This document shows, piece by piece, positions 1 to 9,622 of a DNA stretch of 64,000 nt. This DNA comes from Planctomycetota bacterium. GTDB lineage: Bacteria > Planctomycetota > Planctomycetia > Pirellulales > Pirellulaceae. The stretch is from contig JACNKX010000143.1 in the NCBI GenBank assembly GCA_014381825.1, positions 62,001 to 126,000 on the forward strand. The letters are read 5' to 3'. Both the position numbers and the translations under genes were made by a program. Positions within the stretch are counted from its first letter, which is position 1. Every line of letters starts with the position of its first letter. The notes beneath the pieces were generated by a model, which worked only from the letters and a program-made list of their open reading frames with translations, searched no databases and was not told where the DNA came from.

Positions 1-1
1 G

Positions 2-991
2 GAGACGCGAAACACGGGACACGAGTTGGCGGGTACCGCCGGATTGAACTGCATTGCTTGCCACACGTTTCAGCAAAAACCTGCCGCCACGATGTCGGCA
101 GTCGATCTAACCGAGATGGCTGAACGGCTTCACAAGGATTGGTTTTACCGCTATCTGCGCGATCCACAACGATTGAGCACCAACACGGTGATGCCGTCGT
201 TTTGGCCAAACGGTCGAGCCATTCGCCGAGACGTACTGGGCGGCGACGCGAACCAGCAGATCGAAGCGCTATGGCAGTATTTGATCGATGGTCGGCAAGC
301 CAGGCCGCCACGAGGGCTCGTGCGGGAACCAATCGAGCTGCTCGCCACCGACGAAGCGGTCATGCTGCGGCGAAGCTATCAAGGGGTTGGCAAACGTGGG
401 ATCGGCGTCGGGTATCCGGGCCAAGTGAACTTGGCTTTCGATGCCGAGCAAATGCGTTTGGCGATGATCTGGAAAGGCAAGTTCGCTGATCCTGCTGGTG
501 TTTGGAGGAGCCAAGGCCATGGCACGGTCCGACCGCTCGGCCACGAATTGGTTCGATTCGCTGCGGGTCCAGAACTTGATGATGCGACCAATCCGTGGCC
601 TGTCGATGACGGACGCCCACCTCGACATCGCTTCAAAGGATATACGCTCGACTCGCTGCAAAGACCGACGTTCAAGTATCGGTTCGACCATGTCGACGTG
701 ACCGACTACTCGATCGACTTGAAAGACGAAACGTCAGGCGAAGTTGTGATCCGCCGCACCTTGACGTTCACGGCTAAGCAAGGGCGCAGCAACGTGGACT
801 TCCGAGCGGCGGTCGACGAGAAAATCGTGCTGGAAGGCAGCGGCGCGTTTCTGATCGGCAAGAAAATGCGAATCCGCATCGACGACGAACACGAAGGACA
901 AATCGTCGATGCACCGAAGGGCAAGCAACTTCGCATCCCGCTGGACCTCGCCCAAGGAAAATCAACTCTGGTATTACAATATGTGTGGTAG
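2..991 (+). CDS. c-type cytochrome domain protein, C-terminal part (5' end outside window)
   Basis: The reading frame is open from the first bases of the window, so the gene starts upstream; the TTG at 26 is not needed as a start. About 329 residues are visible. A heme-attachment motif CIACH lies at visible residues 17-21, and MPSF about 45 residues later could supply the axial Met, so this part looks like a class I cytochrome c fold. It is followed by about 240 residues of mostly beta-type sequence without a recognised motif. Such proteins in planctomycetes are exported and joined to beta-propeller dehydrogenase-like domains. The stop overlaps the possible upstream start of the next gene, which encodes a beta-propeller, so the two are probably co-transcribed and may act as one periplasmic redox unit (inference). 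Confidence 0.75.
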   Translation, partial: ETRNTGHELAGTAGLNCIACHTFQQKPAATMSAVDLTEMAERLHKDWFYRYLRDPQRLSTNTVMPSFWPNGRAIRRDVLGGDANQQIEALWQYLIDGRQARPPRGLVREPIELLATDEAVMLRRSYQGVGKRGIGVGYPGQVNLAFDAEQMRLAMIWKGKFADPAGVWRSQGHGTVRPLGHELVRFAAGPELDDATNPWPVDDGRPPRHRFKGYTLDSLQRPTFKYRFDHVDVTDYSIDLKDETSGEVVIRRTLTFTAKQGRSNVDFRAAVDEKIVLEGSGAFLIGKKMRIRIDDEHEGQIVDAPKGKQLRIPLDLAQGKSTLVLQYVW

Positions 992-1001
992 AAAATCGTC
1001 G

Positions 1002-2480
1002 ATGCCGCTGCGAATTGTCCTGTTAATCGTTCTTGCTACGGTCGGACGCTTGTCTGCCGAACCTCTCGGCGAGTATTGGGATACAGCCGAAGAAGAGGCC
1101 AAGTACTACAAGATCGTCGAAGTTCCTATTCCCGACGGGATGGCGATGGAAGCGGGCAGCTTCGAGATTATGCCCGATAATCGCCTCGCGATTGGAACGC
1201 GACGCGGTGACATCTATCTGGTCAGCGGCGCGTTCGACGAAAATCCGAACACACGTTACGAACGCTTCGCGAGTGGGCTCGATGAGATCCTTGGCATGTC
1301 GTACCGGGACAATGCCTTTTACATCACACAACAGACCGAAGTCACTCGCATCACCGATGCGAATGGCGACGGTCGCGCTGATCGCTTCGAGACGCTGAGC
1401 GATGTCTGGGGCTTTCGGAACTACCACGAATTTGCGTTCGGATCGAAACTAGACAAGGATGGCAACATTTGGGTGGCGCTTTGCCTGTCCGAATCGTATC
1501 GCTCGAAGGTGCCGTTCCGTGGCTGGTGCCTGAAGGTGACGCCGGATGGCAAGACAGTTCCAGTCTGCAGCGGGATTCGCAGTCCTTGCGGAATCGGACC
1601 CAACGAACACGGTGTCATGTTCTATGCCGAGAGCCAAGGTCCGTGGAACGGATCTTGTTCGTTGAAAGTTCTCGAACCCGGAGGGTTCATGGGGCATCCG
1701 ATCAGTTTCAATTGGTATGAGCTGGCGGGAAACGTAGGGCCAAAGCCGATCGAACCAAACACGAGATCGCGGCTCCTGACAGAGCGCCAACGCGTGAAAG
1801 AGCTGGTGCCTTATGCTGTTGTCTTCCCGTACATCAAGATGGGCCGTTCGATTTCTGGATTCATGGTTGATCGAACCAGCGGCAAGTTTGGACCATTCGA
1901 GAACCAGATATTTATTGGAGATTTCAGTCTGAGCGTCGTCATGCGTGCGACAACTGAAAAGGTCAACGGAGTATGGCAAGGCGCGTGTTACCCATTCCGG
2001 GAAGGGCTCGCGACGGGGTTGCTCGCCTGTCAGTTCACGCCGCAGGGAGATCTACTGGTCGGCGGCACGAATCGCGGCTGGCCAGTTCGCGGCCCACGGG
2101 CCTTTGCGATGCAGCGTCTTGATTGGACTGGCGAGGTGCCGTTCGAAATCAAGCAGATCAATGCTCTGCCCGGTGGCTTTCTCGTCACGTTTACTAAGCC
2201 AGTTGATCGCGCCATCGCGACCAATCCTAAATCGTACGGTCTGACAACTTACACACACATCTACCAACAAGGCTACGGAAGCCCCGAAGTCGATCACACG
2301 ACCCCACACGTTGTCGACGCGGTGGTCTCGACGGATGGATTGCGAGTGCGTTTGAAGATCGACGGCTTGGTGCAGGGACACATACACGATTTCGACTTAC
2401 AGCCGATTCGTTCCGCGGAAGGGATGAAGTTGGTCCACGTGAACGCATACTACACATTGAACGAGATTCCAAGAGAATGA
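1002..2480 (+). CDS. Secreted beta-propeller protein (PVC membrane-bound dehydrogenase-like)
   Basis: A 492-residue protein from the ATG at 1002, chosen because the product then begins with a clean signal peptide (MPLRIVLLIVLATVGRLSA). An in-frame ATG at 981 is the alternative and would overlap the upstream stop. The mature part has repeated propeller-like segments: LAIGTRRGDIYLVSG, a calcium-loop-like DANGDGRADRFE, LDKDGNIWVAL and FTPQGDLLVGGTNRGW. This is the pattern of the beta-propeller part of planctomycete 'membrane-bound dehydrogenase' proteins (sugar or PQQ dehydrogenase-like). No CxxCH is present; the heme domain is in the gene just upstream. The C-terminal 110 residues look like an Ig-like or FN3-like beta domain. 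Substrate unknown. Confidence 0.72.
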   Translation: MPLRIVLLIVLATVGRLSAEPLGEYWDTAEEEAKYYKIVEVPIPDGMAMEAGSFEIMPDNRLAIGTRRGDIYLVSGAFDENPNTRYERFASGLDEILGMSYRDNAFYITQQTEVTRITDANGDGRADRFETLSDVWGFRNYHEFAFGSKLDKDGNIWVALCLSESYRSKVPFRGWCLKVTPDGKTVPVCSGIRSPCGIGPNEHGVMFYAESQGPWNGSCSLKVLEPGGFMGHPISFNWYELAGNVGPKPIEPNTRSRLLTERQRVKELVPYAVVFPYIKMGRSISGFMVDRTSGKFGPFENQIFIGDFSLSVVMRATTEKVNGVWQGACYPFREGLATGLLACQFTPQGDLLVGGTNRGWPVRGPRAFAMQRLDWTGEVPFEIKQINALPGGFLVTFTKPVDRAIATNPKSYGLTTYTHIYQQGYGSPEVDHTTPHVVDAVVSTDGLRVRLKIDGLVQGHIHDFDLQPIRSAEGMKLVHVNAYYTLNEIPRE

Positions 2481-2584
2481 AGATTTATCCTAGTTGCGTT
2501 GATGGTCGCGGTTTGCTTCGCGAACCAAACGTTATGATCGCGGAGTGATCAACGACTATGCTCGCCAAGCAGAGAACTTTCATC

Positions 2585-4120
2585 ATGCGACTTTTGACTT
2601 CAATCGCTGCGGCGTGCTTCGCGTTATCTTCTTCGTCTTGGGCAGCTGATCGCCCCAACATCGTCTTTATTCTGGCGGACGATCTCGGCTACGGTGATGT
2701 AGGCTGCTACAACCCGGAGTCACGAATTCCGACTCCGAATCTTGATCGGCTTGCCACACAAGGTATGCGTTTCACAGACGCTCACAGCCCTTGTACGGTT
2801 TGCACTCCGACGCGTTACAGTCTGATGACTGGACAGATGGCGTTTCGAGTACCTCGGGGCGGAACGGTGTTCACCGGCGCGGGCGGACCGTCACTGATTA
2901 CGCCTGATCGGCTGACGCTTCCCAAGATGCTTCGCGGCGCGGGTTACACGACGGCCTGCTTCGGCAAGTGGCACGTTGGCATGACGTTTTACGATACGGA
3001 GGGCGAGCCGATTCATCAGGGTGGCTTGGAAGCCGTTAAGCGAATTGATTACACGCGACCGATCGTTGGCGGACCGATCGATTGCGGGTTTGAGCAATTC
3101 TTCGGGACTGCGTGCTGCCCAACGACGGATTGGCTGTACGCGTTCATCGATGGAAACAAGATCCCTGTTCCACCCGCGAAGCAGCTGGATCGAGGCCCGC
3201 TCCCGAAGCATCCTTATGCTAACGACAATCGTCCTGGCATGGTGGCACCGGATTTTGATTTGGAAGAAGTCGACATGACCTTCCTCGAAAAGAGTCAAGA
3301 GTTTCTGAAAAGCCACGTCAAGAACTCACCCGACAAGCCGTTCTTTCTATTTCACTCGACGCAGGCGGTTCACTTGCCTTCTCTGGCAGGTAGACAATTC
3401 AAGAGGAAGACCCAATCGGGCCCTCATGGTGATTTCATCTTCGAGCTGGATTACGTTGTCGGCGAGTTGCTGAAAACGTTGGATCAACTCGGCATTGCTG
3501 ATAACACGATCGTGATGTTCTCCAGCGACAACGGTCCGGAAGTTCCCACCGTGTACTACATGCGCACGGATCACGAACATGATGGTGCTCGACCTTGGCG
3601 CGGCGTCAAACGAGACAACTGGGAAGGCGGCCACCGAGTGCCTTTCATTGTCCGCTGGCCCGGCAGAGTGAAGCCCGGATCGACATCCGATCAAATCACA
3701 TCACTGACCGATGTGATGGCAACGACCGCGTCAATCGTTGGCGCGGCGCTACCCGACAACGCGGCCGAGGACAGCTACGACATGCTTCCCGCGTTGCTTG
3801 GCCAGGACGAAGAATCGATACGTCCTTACGTCCTCCAACAAGGATTCGGCGGTGCGCGTTATCTCGCGATTCGACGTGGCAAATGGAAATACCTCGCCCA
3901 TAAAGGTTCCGGCGGAAACCGCTATGACAATCACCGCTCGCTCAAGACCTACCGACTTACCGACACAGCACCTGATGCCCCAGGGCAGCTGTACGATTTG
4001 AATGCAGACCCCGGCGAAACGAAGAACCTGTACTTCGATCACACCGCGATCGTCGAACAGTTGAATTCGTTGCTCGCAGAATCGATCGCCAGCGGTCGTA
4101 GCGTTTCACGACGCGAATGA
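2585..4120 (+). CDS. Secreted sulfatase (arylsulfatase family, type I)
   Basis: A 511-residue sulfatase. The ATG at 2585 gives a signal peptide ending SSSSWA-A; an in-frame ATG at 2558 would add nine residues. The mature protein starts with RPNIVFILADDLGYGDVG, whose DD pair (residues 32-33) binds the active-site calcium. The type I signature CTPTR is at residues 73-77; Cys73 would be oxidised to formylglycine. GKWHVG and FSSDNGPE supply further conserved active-site residues. Length and order match arylsulfatase A-type enzymes, which hydrolyse sulfate esters. Planctomycetes carry many of these, usually for sulfated algal polysaccharides, but the substrate cannot be read from sequence. The preceding gene is on the same strand 104 bp upstream. 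Confidence 0.9.
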   Translation: MRLLTSIAAACFALSSSSWAADRPNIVFILADDLGYGDVGCYNPESRIPTPNLDRLATQGMRFTDAHSPCTVCTPTRYSLMTGQMAFRVPRGGTVFTGAGGPSLITPDRLTLPKMLRGAGYTTACFGKWHVGMTFYDTEGEPIHQGGLEAVKRIDYTRPIVGGPIDCGFEQFFGTACCPTTDWLYAFIDGNKIPVPPAKQLDRGPLPKHPYANDNRPGMVAPDFDLEEVDMTFLEKSQEFLKSHVKNSPDKPFFLFHSTQAVHLPSLAGRQFKRKTQSGPHGDFIFELDYVVGELLKTLDQLGIADNTIVMFSSDNGPEVPTVYYMRTDHEHDGARPWRGVKRDNWEGGHRVPFIVRWPGRVKPGSTSDQITSLTDVMATTASIVGAALPDNAAEDSYDMLPALLGQDEESIRPYVLQQGFGGARYLAIRRGKWKYLAHKGSGGNRYDNHRSLKTYRLTDTAPDAPGQLYDLNADPGETKNLYFDHTAIVEQLNSLLAESIASGRSVSRRE

Positions 4121-4328
4121 ACCACATTGAGCGCTTGTGCATGGCAGGTGTACGCGACGTCTGCAAGTAGCGGTTGCGACCTGTCGCGCGTTCGATCGCT
4201 ACGTCGAGATCCAAGAGATGCCTCCCGATCTCAACGATCAAACGACAGTCTAGTTGAGACAAATCTGCCGTGTCGACACGTCCTTGAGCAGCTATTTCGA
4301 TGCGCATCTCTTCTCATTGATAGTTAAA

Positions 4329-6602
4329 TCAGCGACGCTCAGAGCTAGTTGAGGCCGCCGGTTTTTCTCTGGAGAACGTTGCGAGCAATGCCGGCAGGAA
4401 CACTAGGTCTCCGATGAGTGCTGCGGTGATCGTAGAAACCGCCATCGCGGCAAAGTAGCGTTGCCCCGGCAAATCGCTCGTCAAGACCGTGCCGAAACCC
4501 GTGATCAGAATGAAAGTGGTAATGATCATCGCCGAACCGACACCGTGGAACGCGTTGCGAATCGCCTGGTCCGTGTCACCGTGAAGCTCAACTTCGCTGC
4601 GGTATCGCGTGAGGAAATGAATCGTGTCGTCGACGGCGATGCCTAGACAAACAGTGAACGCACACACGCTGGCAATTTCCAGCGGATGTCCGAACAGCAC
4701 CATCATGCAGGCCGTCACAACCAACGGAAATAGATTCGGAATCAACGTGATCAAGCCGATTCGTAACGAGCGATATGCCAGTGTCATCACGAAGAAAATC
4801 GTGATCGATGCCGTCCCGAGACTACTCGCTAGATCGGTCACGATGCGATACAGATTGCGCCCTCGTTTGACCGGATCGCCCGCCAGCGTCATCTCGAACT
4901 CTGGATATTTCGGCTGCAGCTCGCCGAGCCGCTGTTCGATGCGGCGAAACACGGGCTCGTAATGTGCGATGCCTAGGTCTTGAATACGAACCGTGATCGT
5001 GGCAAGCCGCGAATCCGTGTCGAGATAAGCGGCCTTTACGTTTTCCGGCAGTAACTCCAAGAATGCCAAACGATTTGTTATCGACTCGTCTCCTGGGAAC
5101 GATCCGAGGATATTCAGAATCGAAAGTGGATGCCTCATCGAAGGCTCGTCGCTTAAGATGTGTTCGACATCCTGGATCGCGGCCAAAATCTTCCCAGAGT
5201 TTGCCCTTTCCGTCTGGCTCCACTGCACCTGGACTCGGACGAATTCGATACCGCCGAGTGCTTCGTCGCAATGTGCGAGCGCTTGATACGCTTCGCTTCC
5301 CGTCGGCTGCGAGTCTTGCATACGGTCGTCAGGGCGTAGTTGGGCAGCACCGAGCGCGAAGAGCAGCGTTCCGATCACGGCAATCGCACTCACCAGCTTC
5401 GCTCGGCGCAATACGAACTCGATCAGTCCACCGAAACGCTTCAGTCCGTGTCCGACCAAATCGTGCTCGTGTCCCTTGTGGATGTTGTTGCCGACCCATG
5501 TGCTGCAGGCGAGAGGAATCGTTGTCACGACGGCGACAAACGTGACGACAACACCGATCGCGCACCCACGTCCAAATCCGCGAACAAACTCCGATTGAGC
5601 AACAAGGAGTGAGGCGAACCCAATTGCTGTGGTCAGCGATGTCAACGCACACGCCAACCCCACGTGCATGATCGCCGAACGCGAAGCCTCTCGCGGCGTC
5701 TTACCTTCTGCCCTGGCTCGACGGATGTGTACCATCAAGTGGATGCCGTCGGTCAGTCCGACCATGGTGATTAACACGGGGACGACGACGCTCGTCAGTG
5801 GATTTGACAACTCGTCCATCCAGTTCAGCAACCCGACGGTCCAAATGATCCCGATGGCTGGAGCGGCCGCAACAACGATCACCGCGCGGATGCCGCGAAA
5901 GAGTATCAACGCGAGGATTACGACCAACGTGTAGGAGATGATTTGATATTTCAGATGGTTGCGGTCAAACGCGTTTTGATAGGCGATGTACAGCGGCACT
6001 CGGCCAGTCAATCGGATGTCTAGCGGCACATCGGTATGGCGAGCTGCGGCGGCGCGCGCCGCTTGCAGCAACGCGTCGGAACAGTCAGCGTCGCTCGTGA
6101 CGAACAGCCAATCGAACGTGATTGGCATCAGAAGCGTTCGCCCGTCGTCCGACAACAACTGTCCAATCGCGAGCGGATGCCGCATCACGCGATCACGAGC
6201 ATCTTCAAAGCGGTCAGCGGAAGCATCGTTTGGCGGTAACAGTGGCTCGCGCAATCCAAAGACATTCAACTGGGGAATGGTATCAACCCACATCACCGAA
6301 TCGATATACAGTTGCTGTTCGACGGCTGCGACCACGTCACGCAACGCGGCTACCGTAGCGGGCTCGAACAACTCTTCTGTATCGACGACCAGGAAGCAGT
6401 CCGATGCGCTACCTTGGCCGTCGCTTGTCGCAACACGCAAACGGGAGCCTGTATTGGCAGGAGCATTCGTGTCCGATTCCGTCGGGGGCGGGGGCACGTA
6501 CAAGTGGCCCCAGATGGCGAATGCCGTTGCGATCGTCATTGCGACCGATGTCATCAATCGGTGGCGAGTTACAATATCCGCGAGCAGGTGGAGCAGGATC
6601 AC
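4329..6602 (-). CDS. RND superfamily (MMPL-type) transporter
   Basis: A 757-residue inner-membrane protein. It has an N-terminal TM segment (about 17-36), a large periplasmic loop, a TM bundle from about residue 220, a second loop and a second TM bundle. The RND/SSD-type TM4 motif GLTDGIHLMVH has Asp285, and the second half has GIAVDDTIHFL; both acidic positions are typical proton-relay residues. The size and two-fold layout fit the hydrophobe/amphiphile (MMPL, HpnN-like) branch rather than AcrB (about 1000 residues). The GTG start overlaps the stop of the upstream redoxin/copper-monooxygenase gene by four bases (GTGA), which implies translational coupling. It may export a lipid or hopanoid; substrate unknown. 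Confidence 0.85.
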   Translation of the reverse strand: MILLHLLADIVTRHRLMTSVAMTIATAFAIWGHLYVPPPPTESDTNAPANTGSRLRVATSDGQGSASDCFLVVDTEELFEPATVAALRDVVAAVEQQLYIDSVMWVDTIPQLNVFGLREPLLPPNDASADRFEDARDRVMRHPLAIGQLLSDDGRTLLMPITFDWLFVTSDADCSDALLQAARAAAARHTDVPLDIRLTGRVPLYIAYQNAFDRNHLKYQIISYTLVVILALILFRGIRAVIVVAAAPAIGIIWTVGLLNWMDELSNPLTSVVVPVLITMVGLTDGIHLMVHIRRARAEGKTPREASRSAIMHVGLACALTSLTTAIGFASLLVAQSEFVRGFGRGCAIGVVVTFVAVVTTIPLACSTWVGNNIHKGHEHDLVGHGLKRFGGLIEFVLRRAKLVSAIAVIGTLLFALGAAQLRPDDRMQDSQPTGSEAYQALAHCDEALGGIEFVRVQVQWSQTERANSGKILAAIQDVEHILSDEPSMRHPLSILNILGSFPGDESITNRLAFLELLPENVKAAYLDTDSRLATITVRIQDLGIAHYEPVFRRIEQRLGELQPKYPEFEMTLAGDPVKRGRNLYRIVTDLASSLGTASITIFFVMTLAYRSLRIGLITLIPNLFPLVVTACMMVLFGHPLEIASVCAFTVCLGIAVDDTIHFLTRYRSEVELHGDTDQAIRNAFHGVGSAMIITTFILITGFGTVLTSDLPGQRYFAAMAVSTITAALIGDLVFLPALLATFSREKPAASTSSERR

Positions 6603-8635
6603 AAGCCGTTTCCGTTGGCTTTGTCTCGCACGGATTGGAGGGAAGCGTTTAGTGCTTCGTCGGGCGTGATCGTCTTGTCGCCGTTTGTGTCGATTCGACC
6701 GAAAGCAAACGCCGCAAAGGCTTTCGGCGTCTCGTCGCGCCGAACGACACCATCGTTGTCCTGATCGAAGCGTTTGATCAGTTCGGCAGCCGTTCGTTCG
6801 GCGCTGCTTTGCTGCGATGCAGTTAGCGGTTGAGGCACATTTCGCGGATTACGACTTGTGTGATCGACAGGGATCGACACTTCGAGAAAAGCGATCATCA
6901 TTTCTTCCCAAGTCTGATCGCCCCAGCGCACGGTTAGCGAAGGATCTGGGTTCACGAGGTTCTTGGCGGAGTTGTCAAACAACGCGGTGCAATTCAATCG
7001 AAGATCTTTCGTCAAGGGCAATGGCTCGGCGAGGGCATACGCATGTTGCCAGTTGAAGTCGTAGTGTGGAACGTCGAGCAAAACCTGAGTCTGATCAGGC
7101 TGGTTCGCATCAACTGCTTCGACATGAAACGCGCGGCCACGGACATGCATGTGCGGAGCGATTGCTTGCAGTTTGGCTCCGGATGGGAAGTCGCTTCTAC
7201 TGGCTTGAATCGGGAAGTTCTGAACGTGTGGAGGGATCTCGAAATCATGATTGATCGCTACGAGCGTGACGAGTTCCTCGGTAACGTCGTCTGCATCGCT
7301 GAACAACAAGCCGACCCGCGTTACATCCTCTTCGGGTGAGCCGGTCGGAGTGTAATGCATCTGAAAGACAAACTTCGATCCTGCGGGGACAAAGCGAGCT
7401 TGATGCGAAGGCAATTCGAAGGTGCTTTGCCCAGGGACATACGCAGTCAACCAGCCGAGCGATCCGTGCGACGACTGCTCGGGCGCGCGGACGAAGACGA
7501 TGGCGTGATGCACGACCGACCGATTGCCTGGTAGCACTTCGGCACCTCGAACCCATTTGTCTTCGCTAAATCCGGGGTCAACGATGAAGTACTGATACTC
7601 GACTGTTCCTTCGGCGGGAACAACGTAGGGCCGCTCCCGCATCTCAACGATCGCGTCAGGTTCGCGCGACAATCGCCAACCGGTGACGTACTCGATTTGT
7701 TCCGGCAGTTGTTTCGGATCACCATGCGGCGCACCGCTGGCGACCCATTCGTACACGTTCCGCTTCTCTTCATCCGTCATTAGCCGTTCGTTCTTGAACC
7801 GCCCATGCCTCGCATCGGCGTGCCAGGGCGGCATCCGTTGATCTTCAATCACTTCGGCGATCGTATCGGCCCAACCGACGACTTCGTCATAGCTAGTCAA
7901 CGAGAACGGAGCAATCTCGCCAGGTCGATGGCACTCAACACAATGACGTTGAAAGATACGCGAGACTTGATTCGAGTAAGTCACCGATGCTGTCTCATCA
8001 GGCGATTTAACTCGTCCGATGTGACAGCCAACCGCCTCCGTAACAGGCTTGCTTATTGTCTTGCCAGCAAGCAACTCGACGATCGCTTCGCGAAGATCGT
8101 CTCGCGTGGGCTCGTCGCGGATATAGCCGACACCGTACTGGTCATCGATTCGTCCCCGATAACGAACGATGCGCTGTGTGTCCAGCACAAACACCTCTGG
8201 CGTCCGTTTTGCATCAAGTGTATCGGCGACTCGATTCCCAAGATCTTTTAACACTGGGAACCCAATCCCATGACGCTGGACATAGGCGGCGATTTCGCTG
8301 TTCGAGTCGTGTGTGTTTGAGTTGATTCCGATGAACGCGACTCCATCCGCGGCGAATTCATCCGCCAACGTTTCGAGTCGCGGCCCATAGAGTTTGGCCA
8401 AGGGGCATTCTGTGCCTAAAAACGCAATGACGACGATCTTCTCGGACTCAAACTCCGCGAGCGAGTGCTCCTTACCGCGAGAATCATTCAGCCGAAACTC
8501 TTCGACCATCTGACCGATCGGCAACGCAGGTTCTCCGGCGTAGGAGGAGCTCGAAATCAAAGTTGTCACGAGGAGGCAGACGCTAAACGCAACCGTGTAA
8601 TTCGAGTCGCTTACGTAGCAAGATGCGGACGTCAT
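6599..8635 (-). CDS. Redoxin / cytochrome c / type II copper monooxygenase-like / EF-hand protein
   Basis: A 678-residue multidomain exported protein. After a hydrophobic leader (about 14-34) comes a thioredoxin-fold peroxiredoxin-like domain (about 38-190) with a single active-site Cys77 in GTECPLAK. A short c-type cytochrome segment follows with CVECH at 232-236 and MPPW at 268-271. Residues about 340-590 match the ascorbate-dependent type II copper monooxygenase fold (PHM/DBM family): HH at 376-377, His427 in MHY, HMH at 495-497 and Met580 in WEEMM sit where the two copper sites would be. Two EF-hand loops (624-635 and 649-660) close the protein. It is the first gene of a two-gene unit with the RND transporter. 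Substrate and actual catalysis are unproven. Confidence 0.85.
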   Translation of the reverse strand: MTSASCYVSDSNYTVAFSVCLLVTTLISSSSYAGEPALPIGQMVEEFRLNDSRGKEHSLAEFESEKIVVIAFLGTECPLAKLYGPRLETLADEFAADGVAFIGINSNTHDSNSEIAAYVQRHGIGFPVLKDLGNRVADTLDAKRTPEVFVLDTQRIVRYRGRIDDQYGVGYIRDEPTRDDLREAIVELLAGKTISKPVTEAVGCHIGRVKSPDETASVTYSNQVSRIFQRHCVECHRPGEIAPFSLTSYDEVVGWADTIAEVIEDQRMPPWHADARHGRFKNERLMTDEEKRNVYEWVASGAPHGDPKQLPEQIEYVTGWRLSREPDAIVEMRERPYVVPAEGTVEYQYFIVDPGFSEDKWVRGAEVLPGNRSVVHHAIVFVRAPEQSSHGSLGWLTAYVPGQSTFELPSHQARFVPAGSKFVFQMHYTPTGSPEEDVTRVGLLFSDADDVTEELVTLVAINHDFEIPPHVQNFPIQASRSDFPSGAKLQAIAPHMHVRGRAFHVEAVDANQPDQTQVLLDVPHYDFNWQHAYALAEPLPLTKDLRLNCTALFDNSAKNLVNPDPSLTVRWGDQTWEEMMIAFLEVSIPVDHTSRNPRNVPQPLTASQQSSAERTAAELIKRFDQDNDGVVRRDETPKAFAAFAFGRIDTNGDKTITPDEALNASLQSVRDKANGNGL

Positions 8636-8885
8636 GGGCTAACAACCGTGAGGTGGGGGTCCGATTAACCGGATTATCCATCCTACTCAATGCATCGGGG
8701 AGCGAACACGCCGTGTCGTGAACGGATCAGCCCCGTTTTTTTGTGTGGTCCACCACATCACGAGCTACGGTTGCACTAGCAGAACAGTCTGGCGGCATCG
8801 TGACCGGCGTTTGAGTGAGGGTAGGTTAGGTACATTCGCACGGCTCGCGGCACACAACATGTGAATCAATGGGGAGATGGGTGCG

Positions 8886-9368
8886 ATGCTCATTAAGCGA
8901 CAGAGATTATTCGTTGACAAAAGCGTCCAAGGGGCGTTAGTCCGTCGCGTGGCGATGTATTGGATCGTCGCTTGTTGGGGAATCTTTTGTGTACTTGCGG
9001 GCTTCCCGATCGGCGTGACCTTGGCGATCGGCGCGCAAGACGGACTGACGGTTGGCTCACTGCTCTATCAGTCTTGGTTAGACTTCTGGCCATCGCTGAT
9101 CGCATCGTTTATTGTCTTGCCGGTTATCGTTTGGGATCTTTTGCGCTTGAGCCACCGATTCGTCGGTCCGATGATTCGCCTAAGGAACGGCATGCGCGAC
9201 TTGGCCGACGGAAAGCAAGTCCACTCAATCGCGTTTCGCGAAGGCGACTTTTGGTGCGAATTCGCTGACGAGTTCAACCGCGTCGCAGCTCGACTCGAAG
9301 CAGCTACGCCAACTGGCGGGAGCGAGCAAATATCCGGAACGGACATGAAAGAGACAGTGGCCGTCTAG
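8886..9368 (+). CDS. Small membrane protein with HAMP-like domain
   Basis: A 160-residue protein. The ATG at 8886 is preferred because GGGGAG at 8871-8876 sits nine bases upstream; the ATG at 8877 follows that motif directly. Two TM helices (about 18-40 and 62-84) are followed by a HAMP-like segment with the LSHRFVGPMIRLRNGM and LADGKQVHSIAFREGDF pattern, then a short soluble tail. No kinase, methyl-accepting or cyclase output domain follows, so it is a stand-alone HAMP protein. Such short proteins recur in planctomycetes with unknown role. It stands alone between a minus-strand operon and a decayed sigma factor. Confidence 0.7.
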   Translation: MLIKRQRLFVDKSVQGALVRRVAMYWIVACWGIFCVLAGFPIGVTLAIGAQDGLTVGSLLYQSWLDFWPSLIASFIVLPVIVWDLLRLSHRFVGPMIRLRNGMRDLADGKQVHSIAFREGDFWCEFADEFNRVAARLEAATPTGGSEQISGTDMKETVAV

Positions 9369-9407
9369 GTTGCCAGCGATGGACTTGGGCGGTTATCTTC
9401 AACGCCT

Positions 9408-9573
9408 ATGAGTGAAGTCACGCAAGTTCTGCACGCGGTGAATTCGAAAAACAGGATTTTGACGAGGCACCGCTCGCGATCGAAGCTCCTGCCGAAGACG
9501 TCATCGCGCTCGACGAGGTCCTTGATGAGTTCGCGAAATAGGAGCCGCGTTAAGCGGAGCTCGTGAAGTTGTG
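9408..9573 (+). pseudogene. Remnant of a planctomycete-type ECF sigma factor
   Basis: ATG at 9408 begins MSEVTQVLHAV, the usual N-terminus of a large planctomycete ECF sigma group. The frame then changes, and from 9455 another frame reads DFDEAPLAIEAPAEDVIALD, then EVLDEFAK, a stop at 9539-9541, EPR, a second stop, and AELVKL. This matches the linker and start of sigma region 4 in that family (ALDEAL, then AELVKLRYF in intact members, recalled). Most of sigma region 2 and all of the region 4 helix-turn-helix are gone. This is a deletion-plus-stop fossil, not a gene. Family assignment is from remembered motifs. Confidence 0.55.
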
Positions 9574-9622
9574 AACAAAGGATTGCAATTCGCACGGACG
9601 GGACGATAATTCTACATACGCT

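Noticed and set aside
8721-8742. Terminator-like AACGG...CCGTT followed by T-run on the plus strand
   Set aside because: The stem is only 5 bp and no plus-strand gene ends here; it lies upstream of a minus-strand gene.
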